Positions 51,072 through 59,266 of a stretch of DNA of 64,000 nt are shown one piece after another; position 1 is the first letter of the stretch, and each line of letters opens with the position of its first letter. This DNA is from Exiguobacterium sp. FSL W8-0210. GTDB lineage: Bacteria; Bacillota; Bacilli; Exiguobacteriales; Exiguobacteriaceae. Both the position numbers and the translations under genes were made by a program. Where the stretch lies: positions 403,001 through 467,000 of the forward strand of contig NZ_JBBOUK010000001.1 of assembly GCF_038006045.1 (NCBI RefSeq). The letters are read 5' to 3'. A model generated the notes under the pieces. That model ran no database searches. It had not been told where the DNA came from and saw only the letters and a list, made by a program, of their open reading frames with translations.

Positions 51072-51167
51072 CGAACGTTGTCCATTGACACGGATGTATT
51101 CGTGTTTTACGTGCAACTGCACGATTCAAGAACGGATTACGGCATGTGTTCGTTCCTGAAACAAATA

Positions 51168-51198
51168 AGGGGAAACGCTACGGCGTTCCCCCTTTTTC
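51168..51198 (+). terminator. Terminator after the short-ORF region
   Basis: AGGGGAAACGC and GCGTTCCCCC around TACG, followed by TTTTT. It separates the ABC operon and short ORF from the MoxR operon; 51199-51299 holds only the moxR promoter region and ribosome site. Confidence 0.85.
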
Positions 51199-51299
51199 AC
51201 GTGCTTGAAACTGCTCGTATTTCTTTAAAAGCATAGCGGAATATGAGATGATATAAAAAGTCAGAAAATTCAACTACTATGAGAGCAAGGGGCCTGACA

Positions 51300-52256
51300 A
51301 TGCGAACATACACTAAGGAGATTCAAGCGATTATCGACAACGTAGAGAAAGTCATCATCGGTAAGGAAGATGTCATCACACAATCATTGGCAGCACTACT
51401 AGCGGGCGGTCACGTCCTATTAGAAGACGTACCGGGAGTCGGGAAGACGATGCTCGTCCGTGCGTTCAGCCGATCGATCGGGTTGACCTTCAAACGTGTT
51501 CAGTTCACGCCAGACCTACTTCCGTCAGATTTGACGGGTGTATCGATGTATAACCAGAAAACTAGCCAATTCGAATATAGACCGGGTCCTTTAATGGGGA
51601 ACATCGTCTTAGCCGATGAGATCAACCGAACATCACCAAAAACTCAATCTGCCTTACTCGAGGGAATGGCGGAAGCGAACGTCACCGTCGATGGTGAGAT
51701 TCATACGCTTCCGAATCCCTTTTTCGTCATGGCGACACAAAACCCGATTGAACATGAAGGAACGTACCCGTTACCAGAAGCACAACTTGACCGTTTCCTC
51801 GTCAAAGTCAAAATGGGTTATCCTGATTTCCAGCAAGAAATGAAGTTGCTCACGCGTTTTGAACGGGATGAACCGATCGAAACACTCGAAGCTGTGATTG
51901 GTCGCGAGCAATTGCTCCAGATGAAAGAAGACGTCAAGAACGTCCATGTCTCACAGCCCGTCAAAAAATATATCGTCCATCTCGTCCAAGCGACACGGAC
52001 GAATGGATCACTCTACCTCGGTGCGAGTCCTCGTTCTTCGATCGCCTTGATGAAGGTCGCGCAAGCGTGGGCGTACATGGAAGGACGCAGTTTCGTTTTG
52101 CCGGATGATGTTAAACATCTCTTGATTCCAGTCCTGTCACACCGCCTGATTTTGACAGCGGATGCGCGTTATCACGGTCAATCGTCGGAACGGATTTTGG
52201 AACAGATCAAAAAAGAGGTTGCTGTACCCATCCAACAAGACGTGGAGTCCCTATGA
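51300..52256 (+). CDS. MoxR-family AAA+ ATPase
   Basis: 318-residue AAA+ chaperone-like ATPase: Walker A EDVPGVGKTM (near residue 42-51), Walker B VLADEINRTSP (near 103-113), sensor ATQNPIEHEGTYPLPEAQLDRF. AAGGGG precedes the ATG at 51300. Followed with overlap by DUF58 and transglutaminase genes, the widely conserved MoxR-DUF58-TgpA module, whose role is still unclear (envelope or stress related). Confidence 0.92.
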   Translation: MRTYTKEIQAIIDNVEKVIIGKEDVITQSLAALLAGGHVLLEDVPGVGKTMLVRAFSRSIGLTFKRVQFTPDLLPSDLTGVSMYNQKTSQFEYRPGPLMGNIVLADEINRTSPKTQSALLEGMAEANVTVDGEIHTLPNPFFVMATQNPIEHEGTYPLPEAQLDRFLVKVKMGYPDFQQEMKLLTRFERDEPIETLEAVIGREQLLQMKEDVKNVHVSQPVKKYIVHLVQATRTNGSLYLGASPRSSIALMKVAQAWAYMEGRSFVLPDDVKHLLIPVLSHRLILTADARYHGQSSERILEQIKKEVAVPIQQDVESL

Positions 52257-53335
52257 CGAAGTGGCAAATTGGTTGGCGTTACGCTGTATTACTTTTGACG
52301 ACGGCAGCCTTATGGGCATATGCGCGCGTTGATGGCGGAAATGTCGCTTCCTTGCTGTTTTACGTCATGGCTGGTTTGACCGTCTACTGGACTCTCTTCC
52401 TCATTTGGCCCGTCACGCAGGCACTTGCGACACGCGAAGTATCGAACAAGATGCTCGTTGCTGGAACCGATATCCCGGTTTCCTTACGGGTTCGTCGACG
52501 TTTTCCGTTTCTCGTCGGAGCCGTCGAAGTGACGGAGGTGATTCCGAACGAACTCAGTGAAGAAAAACTCGATATTAGCCGTCCACTCCGAGCCCATTAC
52601 CGGAAGACGGAGCAAATCGATTACACGATACCATCGATTCGTCGAGGGGTGTATCAGATTCCAGGCTGTATCGTCGAAATCACGGATCCATTCGGGTTAT
52701 TCAAGCGGAAGCGGATGTTTCCGGTCGAGACGTATCTTGCGATCGAACCGGCACGACTTGCCGTTCAGCTTCCCCATGAGGAAGACCGTGGCGATGGGGG
52801 AATCTCACCGGTGTCACTTGATCTTCGCCAGTCGTCCTTTACCGTCGTCGGGGTCCGGGAATACGTCAGTGGGGATCGGATGAATCAGATTGACTGGAAA
52901 GCGACAGCGAAACGCCAAGGGTTGATGACGAAGACGTTCGAACGAGAGCAAGAACGGGAGACGACGATCGTCTTTGATGAGGGAACGGAGGCAGGTGAAG
53001 CCTTCGAACGTGTCATCTCGATGCTCGCAGAAACGACGGATCAGTTGAACAAACGACGACTGAGCTATCGGATCCATCTCGTCGGGCATGCCGTTCAATC
53101 ATTGTCGTTACCACTTGAAGGAGCGAAACTGACGCATTACCTGATGACGGCGCAACCGAGTCGGACGCGAACGTTCATCGAGTCATGGGAGTATTCGTCT
53201 AAGGCGCTTCGATTGAGCGGGAACGTCCTCTTCATCACACCGGATCTTGAATCGAACAATGAACTATGGATTTCGAAGATTAATCAAGAAGCCACCGTTC
53301 ATGTCTATACACCAGAACGGAGGGGAGTGCGATGA
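52253..53335 (+). CDS. DUF58 (von-Willebrand-like) membrane protein
   Basis: 360 residues. Two N-terminal membrane helices (about 10-60) then a domain with VREYVSGDRMNQIDWKATAKRQGLMTKTFEREQE, the DUF58 signature. It overlaps moxR (ATGA). Usually acts with MoxR; function unknown. Confidence 0.9.
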   Translation: MTKWQIGWRYAVLLLTTAALWAYARVDGGNVASLLFYVMAGLTVYWTLFLIWPVTQALATREVSNKMLVAGTDIPVSLRVRRRFPFLVGAVEVTEVIPNELSEEKLDISRPLRAHYRKTEQIDYTIPSIRRGVYQIPGCIVEITDPFGLFKRKRMFPVETYLAIEPARLAVQLPHEEDRGDGGISPVSLDLRQSSFTVVGVREYVSGDRMNQIDWKATAKRQGLMTKTFEREQERETTIVFDEGTEAGEAFERVISMLAETTDQLNKRRLSYRIHLVGHAVQSLSLPLEGAKLTHYLMTAQPSRTRTFIESWEYSSKALRLSGNVLFITPDLESNNELWISKINQEATVHVYTPERRGVR

Positions 53336-55404
53336 TACGACGATTAATCTGGAACGCCATCGCAGCAGCCCTTTTGACTTGTTTCATGCCACCACTTCTC
53401 GAACTGACTACATTCGAGCATCTTTGGTCCTTCTTACCGATGCTGTTCCTGCCTTTACTGTTATCGCCTCTCGCGCGACGTTACTTCTTACTTGGCAGTC
53501 TCGCGGGGCTACTATTGTCGTTCTACTTGATTTTGACGCCGGGAGCAGCACCGTGGGGCATCTTTACGGAAATCAGCTCAGATGTTCAAAGTGTCATCAA
53601 TGGTGAGTTACCGGGACGACCAGCCTTTGCACTCTCGATCGGACTAATCAGTTTCTTGATCGCTTATTTAGCACGGCGGACATTCCCGAATCGCGGATTT
53701 GTGTTTGGCCTTGCCTTCGGTGTCATCGGATTTATCGCCTATTGCGATACGTGGACGGATTATTCGGGAGAGACGTTCATTCTCTATCCGATCATTCTAT
53801 CTTTATTATTACTCTATGCGACGGAAGTTAACGAACGACCGCGCGCTTCTTACGTTCGTCCGCTAAGTGCTTTATTCATCATGGGTGCTGTCATCGTCGC
53901 TGCTGTCCAAAGTCCTGTCATCAATGCGACATGGCAAGACAGTTGGTACGATTTGACGTCTGGTCTTGAAGGGGAAGGAGAGCCGACAAATGCGATTCAG
54001 AAGGTCGGATACGGTAACAATGATGAGCAACTCGGTGGACCGTTTCAGATGGACGATCGAGAAGTTTTCCAAGTCGAAAGTGAAGGGAACCGCTACTGGC
54101 GAGTCGAGACGAAAGATATCTATACCGGCAAGGGGTGGGTGCTGTCGGAATCGAATCCGGAAATCGATGCGCGTGGTTTCTTCTCGCATTTCGGAAAAGA
54201 GGTCAAGACAAGAAATGAGACGGCAACGTTTGAGATGGCACGTGAATTACCATTCGTGCCATATAACGGTGACAATGTAAGGGTCGAAGTGAATCAGCAA
54301 CGACAAAATGTGTTGGTTGACCTCGAGAATCAAAAAATTTCGTATCTCGACGAGGCGGATCGTCAACGAAACTATCGAATCGACTATTCGTACCCACTCT
54401 TTACGGAAGAACAGCTCCAGACAGATGAACCCGTCAATTTATCGGATAGAGAAACAGAACGGTATCTCCAACTGCCGGAAGGTTTACCACAACGAGTTCG
54501 TGATTTAGCGGAACAAATCGTCGAGGGTGAGGAGACACCGTGGGACAAGGCGCGAGCGATTGAAAACTATTTCGAAGAAGAAAACTTCGAATATAATACG
54601 GAGGAAGTCGCCGTACCAGGAGAAAATCAAGATTACGTCGATCAATTCCTGTTCGAAACGAAGCTCGGATACTGTGATAACTTCTCGACGTCCGCCGCTG
54701 TGTTGCTTCGGGCAGCTGGATTACCCGCACGCTGGGTAAAAGGGTTCACGGGAGGCGAATCCGATGTCATCGGATCCGCCGTGACCAGTTATACGGTACG
54801 AAATAAAAATGCCCACTCGTGGGTCGAAGTCTACATTGAAGGACCAGGCTGGATACCGCTTGAGCCGACTGTTAGCTTCGACGGAGCAGGTCAATATACG
54901 ATTGACCGAGAAACGAACAACGAGACGGAGCAAACAAATCCACAACGCGAAACAGAAAATAATACAGAGACGACGACACCAAATCGTCCGCAGGAAAATC
55001 TTCTCGACGAAGAACAGACGACTAGCGCCGGACAGACGGAGCAGAAGTTAATTCCGTTTTGGCCAATCTTCCTGACGGCACTCGCTCTCTTGTTCCTCTA
55101 CCTGTTCCGAAAACCAATCATTCGAACACTCGCGATTCTCTTCTTCCGGAGACAAATCGAGCGACCAGAAGGATTCCGCCGGATGTATCGCTACCTCTTG
55201 CGACGTCTTGATAAAAAAGGATTCCATTATCAAGATGGTCGGACGCTTGCGGAACTGGCGTACGAAGTCGATGGGTACTACGAGACGTACGCGATGCGAC
55301 CGTTGACGGATGCTTACGAGCGGATGGTTTATGGTGGAGAATCATTGTCGGCTGAGAAAAAACGTGAATATTTCGAAAATATCATTCGTCATGTAGAGGG
55401 TTGA
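53332..55404 (+). CDS. Transglutaminase-like (TgpA) membrane protein
   Basis: 690 residues. Six or so N-terminal membrane helices (about 1-205), a large extracytoplasmic region with a transglutaminase core (Cys in FETKLGYCDNFSTSAAVLLRAAGLPARWVKGF, near 445; His in NAHSWVEVYIEGPGWIPLEPT, near 490), a Thr/Asn/Glu-rich linker, another membrane helix near 580 and a C-terminal DUF4129-like cytoplasmic helical domain. Third gene of the MoxR operon. Confidence 0.9.
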   Translation: MIRRLIWNAIAAALLTCFMPPLLELTTFEHLWSFLPMLFLPLLLSPLARRYFLLGSLAGLLLSFYLILTPGAAPWGIFTEISSDVQSVINGELPGRPAFALSIGLISFLIAYLARRTFPNRGFVFGLAFGVIGFIAYCDTWTDYSGETFILYPIILSLLLLYATEVNERPRASYVRPLSALFIMGAVIVAAVQSPVINATWQDSWYDLTSGLEGEGEPTNAIQKVGYGNNDEQLGGPFQMDDREVFQVESEGNRYWRVETKDIYTGKGWVLSESNPEIDARGFFSHFGKEVKTRNETATFEMARELPFVPYNGDNVRVEVNQQRQNVLVDLENQKISYLDEADRQRNYRIDYSYPLFTEEQLQTDEPVNLSDRETERYLQLPEGLPQRVRDLAEQIVEGEETPWDKARAIENYFEEENFEYNTEEVAVPGENQDYVDQFLFETKLGYCDNFSTSAAVLLRAAGLPARWVKGFTGGESDVIGSAVTSYTVRNKNAHSWVEVYIEGPGWIPLEPTVSFDGAGQYTIDRETNNETEQTNPQRETENNTETTTPNRPQENLLDEEQTTSAGQTEQKLIPFWPIFLTALALLFLYLFRKPIIRTLAILFFRRQIERPEGFRRMYRYLLRRLDKKGFHYQDGRTLAELAYEVDGYYETYAMRPLTDAYERMVYGGESLSAEKKREYFENIIRHVEG

Positions 55405-55430
55405 TATTTACGAAACGATACAGGTACAAT
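55401..55430 (+). promoter_or_regulatory. Promoter of the guaA riboswitch transcript
   Basis: TTGATA, 18-base spacer, TACAAT, starting in the last codons of the preceding gene. Confidence 0.65.
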
Positions 55431-55459
55431 GGGAACAACGTAAATCACACACATGCAAT

Positions 55460-55534
55460 CTCCTTTGTATATACTCGCGAATATGGCGCGAGAGTCTCTA
55501 CCGGGTCACCTTAAACGACCTGACTATGAAGGAG
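55460..55534 (+). ncRNA. Guanine riboswitch upstream of guaA
   Basis: P1 arms CTCCTT and AAGGAG enclose the purine aptamer with GAATATGG, GTCTCTACC and GACTATG blocks. The discriminating base before TATG is C, which specifies guanine over adenine. The terminator follows, so guanine should switch guaA off. Confidence 0.93.
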
Positions 55535-55582
55535 CAGACCCTTCGTATACATTTTTTTGTGAAGCGGCCTGCTCTTTTTCCA
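55532..55582 (+). terminator. Riboswitch-controlled terminator before guaA
   Basis: GAGCAG and CTGCTC arms with an inner CTTC/GAAG pairing and a long loop, followed by TTTTTCC. It overlaps the last bases of the aptamer, as needed for switching. Confidence 0.75.
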
Positions 55583-55651
55583 TTTTATCCATGGGCGAAG
55601 AGCGGGCTTTTTTCATAGGGTACGCATGAAATCAGAAAGGCGGGAACAGAT

Positions 55652-57196
55652 TTGGAAGCACATTTGGACCAGGAAATGATTCTCGTCCTCGATTTTGGAG
55701 GACAGTACAATCAATTGATCACACGTCGTATTCGGGACCTTGGTGTCTACAGTGAATTGCATTCGCATAAAATCACTGCAGCAGAAGTAAAGGAAATCGC
55801 ACCTGCTGGTATCATCTTCTCAGGTGGTCCACGTAGCGTCTACGCAGAGGATGCGTACCGGTGTGACCCGGAAATCTTCGACCTCGGTATTCCAATCTTC
55901 GGGATCTGTTACGGCATGCAGCTCATGTCACAACATTTCGGCGGAACAGTGGAACGTGCGGGACATCGTGAATATGGAAAAGCCACATTGACGTTACAAG
56001 ACCCGTCACCGATGTATGCGAACCTACCGCTAGAACAAACGGTCTGGATGAGTCACAGTGACCTCGTCACATCTGTGCCAAACGGATTCGTCGTCGATGG
56101 AACGAACGTGTCATGTCCAATCGCTTCGATCAAGAACGAAGAGTTGAAAATGTATGGTGTGCAGTATCACCCAGAAGTAAACCATACGGTCTTCGGAAAA
56201 GAATTGCTCAAGAACTTCCTCTTTGAAGTCTGTAAATGTGCAGGCGACTGGTCAATGGAGAACTTCATCGAAATCGAAGTAGCGAAGATCCAAGAACAAG
56301 TCGGCGATAAAAAAGTTCTTTGTGCCCTTTCAGGTGGTGTCGACTCGTCTGTCGTCGCAGCCTTGATCCACAAGGCAATCGGTGATCAATTGACATGTAT
56401 GTTCGTCGATCACGGTTTACTGCGTAAGGGAGAAGCGGAAAGCGTCATGAAGACATTCGCGGATCACTTCCACATGAACGTCATCAAGATTGATGCTCAG
56501 GATCGTTTCCTCGACAAACTCCGTGGTATCTCGGATCCGGAGCAAAAACGTAAAATCATTGGTAACGAGTTCGTCTACGTCTTTGATGAAGAAGCTTCGA
56601 AGCTGACGGATATGGACTTCCTTGCCCAAGGTACGCTCTACACGGATATCATTGAGAGTGGTACGGATACGGCACAAACAATCAAATCACACCACAACGT
56701 CGGTGGATTGCCAGAAGACATGCAGTTTGAATTGATCGAACCGATCAACACGTTGTTCAAGGATGAAGTTCGTGAACTTGGGAAAGAACTTGGCCTTTCC
56801 GATGAAATCGTATGGCGTCAGCCGTTCCCAGGACCAGGTCTCGGAATTCGTGTCCTCGGTGAAATCACAGATGAGAAACTCGAAATCGTCCGCGAATCTG
56901 ATTTCATTCTTCGCGATGAAATCAAAAAGGCGGGACTCGAGCGCGAAATCTGGCAATACTTCACAGTCCTTCCTCCAATCCGTTCGGTTGGTGTCATGGG
57001 CGATGAGCGGACATACGACTATGCTGTCGGAATCCGCGCTGTTACGTCAATTGACGGGATGACTTCAGACTGGGCACGGATCCCATGGGACGTGCTTGAG
57101 AAAATCTCGGTTCGAATCGTCAACGAAGTCCAGAACGTCAACCGCGTCCTGTACGATGTGACGTCGAAACCACCTTCAACGATTGAGTGGGAGTGA
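55652..57196 (+). CDS. guaA: GMP synthase (glutamine-hydrolysing)
   Basis: Converts XMP to GMP. 514 residues: glutaminase domain with the Cys in IFGICYGMQ (near residue 86), His/Glu in GVQYHPEV (near 170), then the PP-loop ATP domain [10 protein letters not shown] (near residue 228-237) and the dimerisation domain. The start is TTG with AGGCGGGA upstream; the first internal ATG is eight residues later at MILVLDFGG and is a less likely start. The last codons ATTGAGTGGGAGTGA form the probable attachment site of the island that follows. Confidence 0.96.
   Translation: MEAHLDQEMILVLDFGGQYNQLITRRIRDLGVYSELHSHKITAAEVKEIAPAGIIFSGGPRSVYAEDAYRCDPEIFDLGIPIFGICYGMQLMSQHFGGTVERAGHREYGKATLTLQDPSPMYANLPLEQTVWMSHSDLVTSVPNGFVVDGTNVSCPIASIKNEELKMYGVQYHPEVNHTVFGKELLKNFLFEVCKCAGDWSMENFIEIEVAKIQEQVGDKKVLCALSGGVDSSVVAALIHKAIGDQLTCMFVDHGLLRKGEAESVMKTFADHFHMNVIKIDAQDRFLDKLRGISDPEQKRKIIGNEFVYVFDEEASKLTDMDFLAQGTLYTDIIESGTDTAQTIKSHHNVGGLPEDMQFELIEPINTLFKDEVRELGKELGLSDEIVWRQPFPGPGLGIRVLGEITDEKLEIVRESDFILRDEIKKAGLEREIWQYFTVLPPIRSVGVMGDERTYDYAVGIRAVTSIDGMTSDWARIPWDVLEKISVRIVNEVQNVNRVLYDVTSKPPSTIEWE
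57180..57196 (+). other. Probable attachment site (attL) at the 3' end of guaA
   Basis: The 3' end of guaA is a known integration target for genomic islands in many Bacillota. Here base composition changes sharply immediately after the stop codon and an integrase follows. The partner copy (attR) would lie beyond the window and could not be checked; the core shown is only the guaA end. Confidence 0.5.
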
Positions 57197-57305
57197 TTTA
57201 AGAAATTAAGATTAGTAAGTGGCTATAAACCCTTTTATACCAATGGTTTTGAAGCTGTAAGCTGATTTTACCTCCTATCACCTACGACTATTGACTTCTA
57301 AAAAT

Positions 57306-57352
57306 ACTCTCTTTTATTTGTGTTATTTCGCAAATAGAAGGGAGTTTTTTTG
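57306..57352 (+). terminator. Hairpin with the integrase ribosome site in its 3' arm
   Basis: ACTCTCTTTTATTTG pairs with CAAATAGAAGGGAGT, followed by seven T and then the integrase ATG. The GAAGGGAG in the 3' arm is the only ribosome site of the integrase. It looks like a terminator for guaA read-through and would also hide the ribosome site. Confidence 0.6.
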
Positions 57353-58294
57353 ATGGTCAAATTAATTGAACTGATTGATGATTTTCAGCTAAATCAAAGA
57401 ATCGAAGGGAAAAAGCATTTTTATATTAGTCTTTGTACAACAAGACTGACACGATGGAGAACATATGTAGAAACAGAATTTCAAATAGTTGATTTAGAGG
57501 ACGTGAGACCCGCTCACATCAAAAGCTACATTCAAGCATGTCAAGGTACTGGGAAAGAAATCAACAGCACGATAAACGGTAGTATAGCCACTCTAAGGGT
57601 ATTCTTTAATTCATTAGTTGAAGAAGAGTATTTAAGTGAGCATGAAAATCCAATGCGTAGAATCAAAAACTTAAAAGAAGATAAGAAAGTGATCGTGACA
57701 TTCAACGATGAAGAGGTGAGCCGAATATTAAACGATGTAAAAGAAAACACGTACTCAAATATCAGAGATAAGCTCATTCTAATTTTTCTGTTTGATAGCG
57801 GAATACGAGTGAGTGAACTTTGTGATATTAAAACAAACGATGTTTCTAGAAAGCATATTTTGATTCATGGAAAAGGTTCAAAACAACGTCTTATCTACAT
57901 TTCAAAGCTCATGCGAAAATACATGCGCAAGTTTGAAGCAATTAAGAAAGAACGATTTAACCATAGACCTGATGATGAGGTAGGAGAGCATTATTTTCTA
58001 GACCAAAGCGCAGAGCGGTTATCGAGATCGAGGATTAACCAAATACTAAAAGAGCATTGTAGAAGAGCAGGAGTACGAAAAGAAGTGCGCTGTAGCCCAC
58101 ATGATTGTAGACACTATTATGCACAAAAACAACTAAGAAACGGAATTGATGTGTATAGCCTAAGTAGGTTAATGGGGCATTATGATACACAAATTACTTC
58201 AAAATATTTAAGAGGCTTGGAGCAAGAAGACATTTTGAATATTGGTCTCATGACTAGTCCTTTAAATAAAATAAAAATAGATAAAAATAAATGA
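57353..58294 (+). CDS. Tyrosine recombinase (island integrase)
   Basis: Integrase of the phage/XerCD family, 313 residues, that would place the island into guaA. The N-terminal SAM-like core-binding domain spans about 1-105. Catalytic residues: Arg in DSGIRVSELCD (near 150), Lys in HGKGSKQR (near 175), HxxR in SPHDCRHYYAQ (near 253), the second His in RLMGHYDTQ and Tyr in TSKYLRG (near 288), a complete set. ATG at 57353 with GAAGGGAG upstream; a TTG just before it is in frame. AT-rich codon use unlike the chromosome. An excisionase was not found. Confidence 0.9.
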   Translation: MVKLIELIDDFQLNQRIEGKKHFYISLCTTRLTRWRTYVETEFQIVDLEDVRPAHIKSYIQACQGTGKEINSTINGSIATLRVFFNSLVEEEYLSEHENPMRRIKNLKEDKKVIVTFNDEEVSRILNDVKENTYSNIRDKLILIFLFDSGIRVSELCDIKTNDVSRKHILIHGKGSKQRLIYISKLMRKYMRKFEAIKKERFNHRPDDEVGEHYFLDQSAERLSRSRINQILKEHCRRAGVRKEVRCSPHDCRHYYAQKQLRNGIDVYSLSRLMGHYDTQITSKYLRGLEQEDILNIGLMTSPLNKIKIDKNK

Positions 58295-58303
58295 AATAAT
58301 TGA

Positions 58304-58332
58304 TTGACATACTCGGTATGGCGTGATAAATT
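58304..58332 (+). promoter_or_regulatory. Promoter of the XRE regulator gene with operator 1
   Basis: TTGACA (58304-58309), 17-base spacer, TAAATT (58327-58332). Operator 1, GACATAC-TCG-GTATGGC (58306-58322), overlaps the -35 and spacer with one mismatch in its symmetry. Confidence 0.75.
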
Positions 58333-58340
58333 AGTTTCAA

Positions 58341-58357
58341 GACATACTGAGTATGTC
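58341..58357 (+). promoter_or_regulatory. Operator 2, perfect palindrome
   Basis: GACATAC-TGA-GTATGTC, a perfect 7-3-7 inverted repeat, the same half-site as operator 1, placed just after the -10 box. A dimeric regulator bound to the two sites would block transcription, so autorepression by the gene at 58382 is likely. Confidence 0.75.
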
Positions 58358-58381
58358 AAATAATATTTGGAGATGAGAAAA

Positions 58382-59053
58382 ATGATCGGTTTGGAGTACA
58401 TAGTTAGAGAGTTTAGAAAAGAATACAAAGAAGTTGCGAACGATTTAGGTGTTTCTAAACAAACAATTCAAGATTGGCTAAAAGAAAGAAGAAAAATTCC
58501 AGCAAAGCGGCTAAATCAACTTTCAATAATGTTTAAACTACCTGAAGAGTATTTTCAACAAAAAGAACTTACAAGTATCGAGAAAAACAATGTAAGAATC
58601 AAATATCTTGAAATGATTTCTAAAGAGGAAATCATATTTCTTGAAGAAAATGATGAAAAGACCTTTTATCATGCTGCTTCTCCTTATCAAGATGAAATTA
58701 ATATTATGAAAGAAAATAATGAGTTGACTAAAAATTTTCATGAAATTCAAAAAAAAATTAGCAGTGTCCATACGAAAAGTTTGAGTCAAGTTGGAAGTGA
58801 CAAGGATGATTCAGCATTTCACGGTGGTTATTCCGATGCACATGCTATTTCGGAGATGTTGGAAACTCTAGAAAATAAAGAACTTAGTAACTATCTCAAA
58901 ATTTTTGTATATCTTATAAATTCTGATAGAAGTATGTTAGGGAATGTTGAAAAAAGAGTTTCGCAAAAATATAAACCATTTACAAAAAAACTCTATCAAA
59001 TTTTGAATGAAGAATTTAATGAGTCAGAAAAAGACCAAACTACAATAGAGTAA
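58382..59053 (+). CDS. XRE-type helix-turn-helix regulator of the island
   Basis: 223 residues. The N-terminal HTH (residues about 5-50: REFRKEYKEVANDLGVSKQTIQDWLKERRKIPAKRLNQLSIMF) is phage-repressor like. The remaining 170 residues, with charged and helical stretches, I do not recognise. Start at 58382 has TTGGAG nine bases upstream; 58373 is also an in-frame ATG. Twin operators lie in its promoter. It is the likely master switch of the island, similar in position to phage-satellite repressors. Confidence 0.78.
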   Translation: MIGLEYIVREFRKEYKEVANDLGVSKQTIQDWLKERRKIPAKRLNQLSIMFKLPEEYFQQKELTSIEKNNVRIKYLEMISKEEIIFLEENDEKTFYHAASPYQDEINIMKENNELTKNFHEIQKKISSVHTKSLSQVGSDKDDSAFHGGYSDAHAISEMLETLENKELSNYLKIFVYLINSDRSMLGNVEKRVSQKYKPFTKKLYQILNEEFNESEKDQTTIE

Positions 59054-59065
59054 TAGTCACGATTA

Positions 59066-59150
59066 CCCAAACGTAGTTTGGGGAAGCGAAGACATTGAAA
59101 CCGAGCGCAGCTCGTTTTAATGTCTAGGGTTTTGCGCTTTTAATAATTTT
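59066..59150 (+). ncRNA. Structured RNA or terminator region after the regulator
   Basis: Perfect hairpin CCCAAAC-GTA-GTTTGGG (59066-59082), then a 15-pair stem with one bulge (GACATTGAAACCGAGC against GCTCGTTTTAATGTC, loop GCA, 59091-59125) enclosed by AAGCG/CGCTT (59084-59139), followed by T-rich sequence. Could be a terminator, a small RNA or a replication origin. The rest of the gap (59150-59266) is AT-rich, with TGCGCTTT repeated at 59133 and near 59220. Confidence 0.45.
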
Positions 59151-59266
59151 GTTTTTAAGGAACAGTGTGAAAAAACGTTGGTATTAAAGCATTTTTTTGA
59201 CGAGTTTGCACTTTTGTATTCGGTGCGCTTTATAAACGATAGGGTAGGAGTAGAAGAAATAAACGT

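Noticed and set aside
50911-51129. 72-codon minus-strand frame opposite the short-ORF region
   Set aside because: No ribosome site and no family resemblance; it is covered by the permease end and leader region on the plus strand.
57216-57245. Direct repeat of the hairpin near 60625 (ACCCTTTTATACCAATGGTTTT against ACCCTTTAGTACCAAGGGTTTT) as island att sites
   Set aside because: The match is partial and both look like ordinary AT-rich terminator-like strings; it does not include the guaA tail expected in a true attachment repeat.
59066-59266. Retron-type msr/msd RNA
   Set aside because: The folded region resembles stem-rich RNA, but no reverse transcriptase gene lies in the window, so a retron is unsupported.
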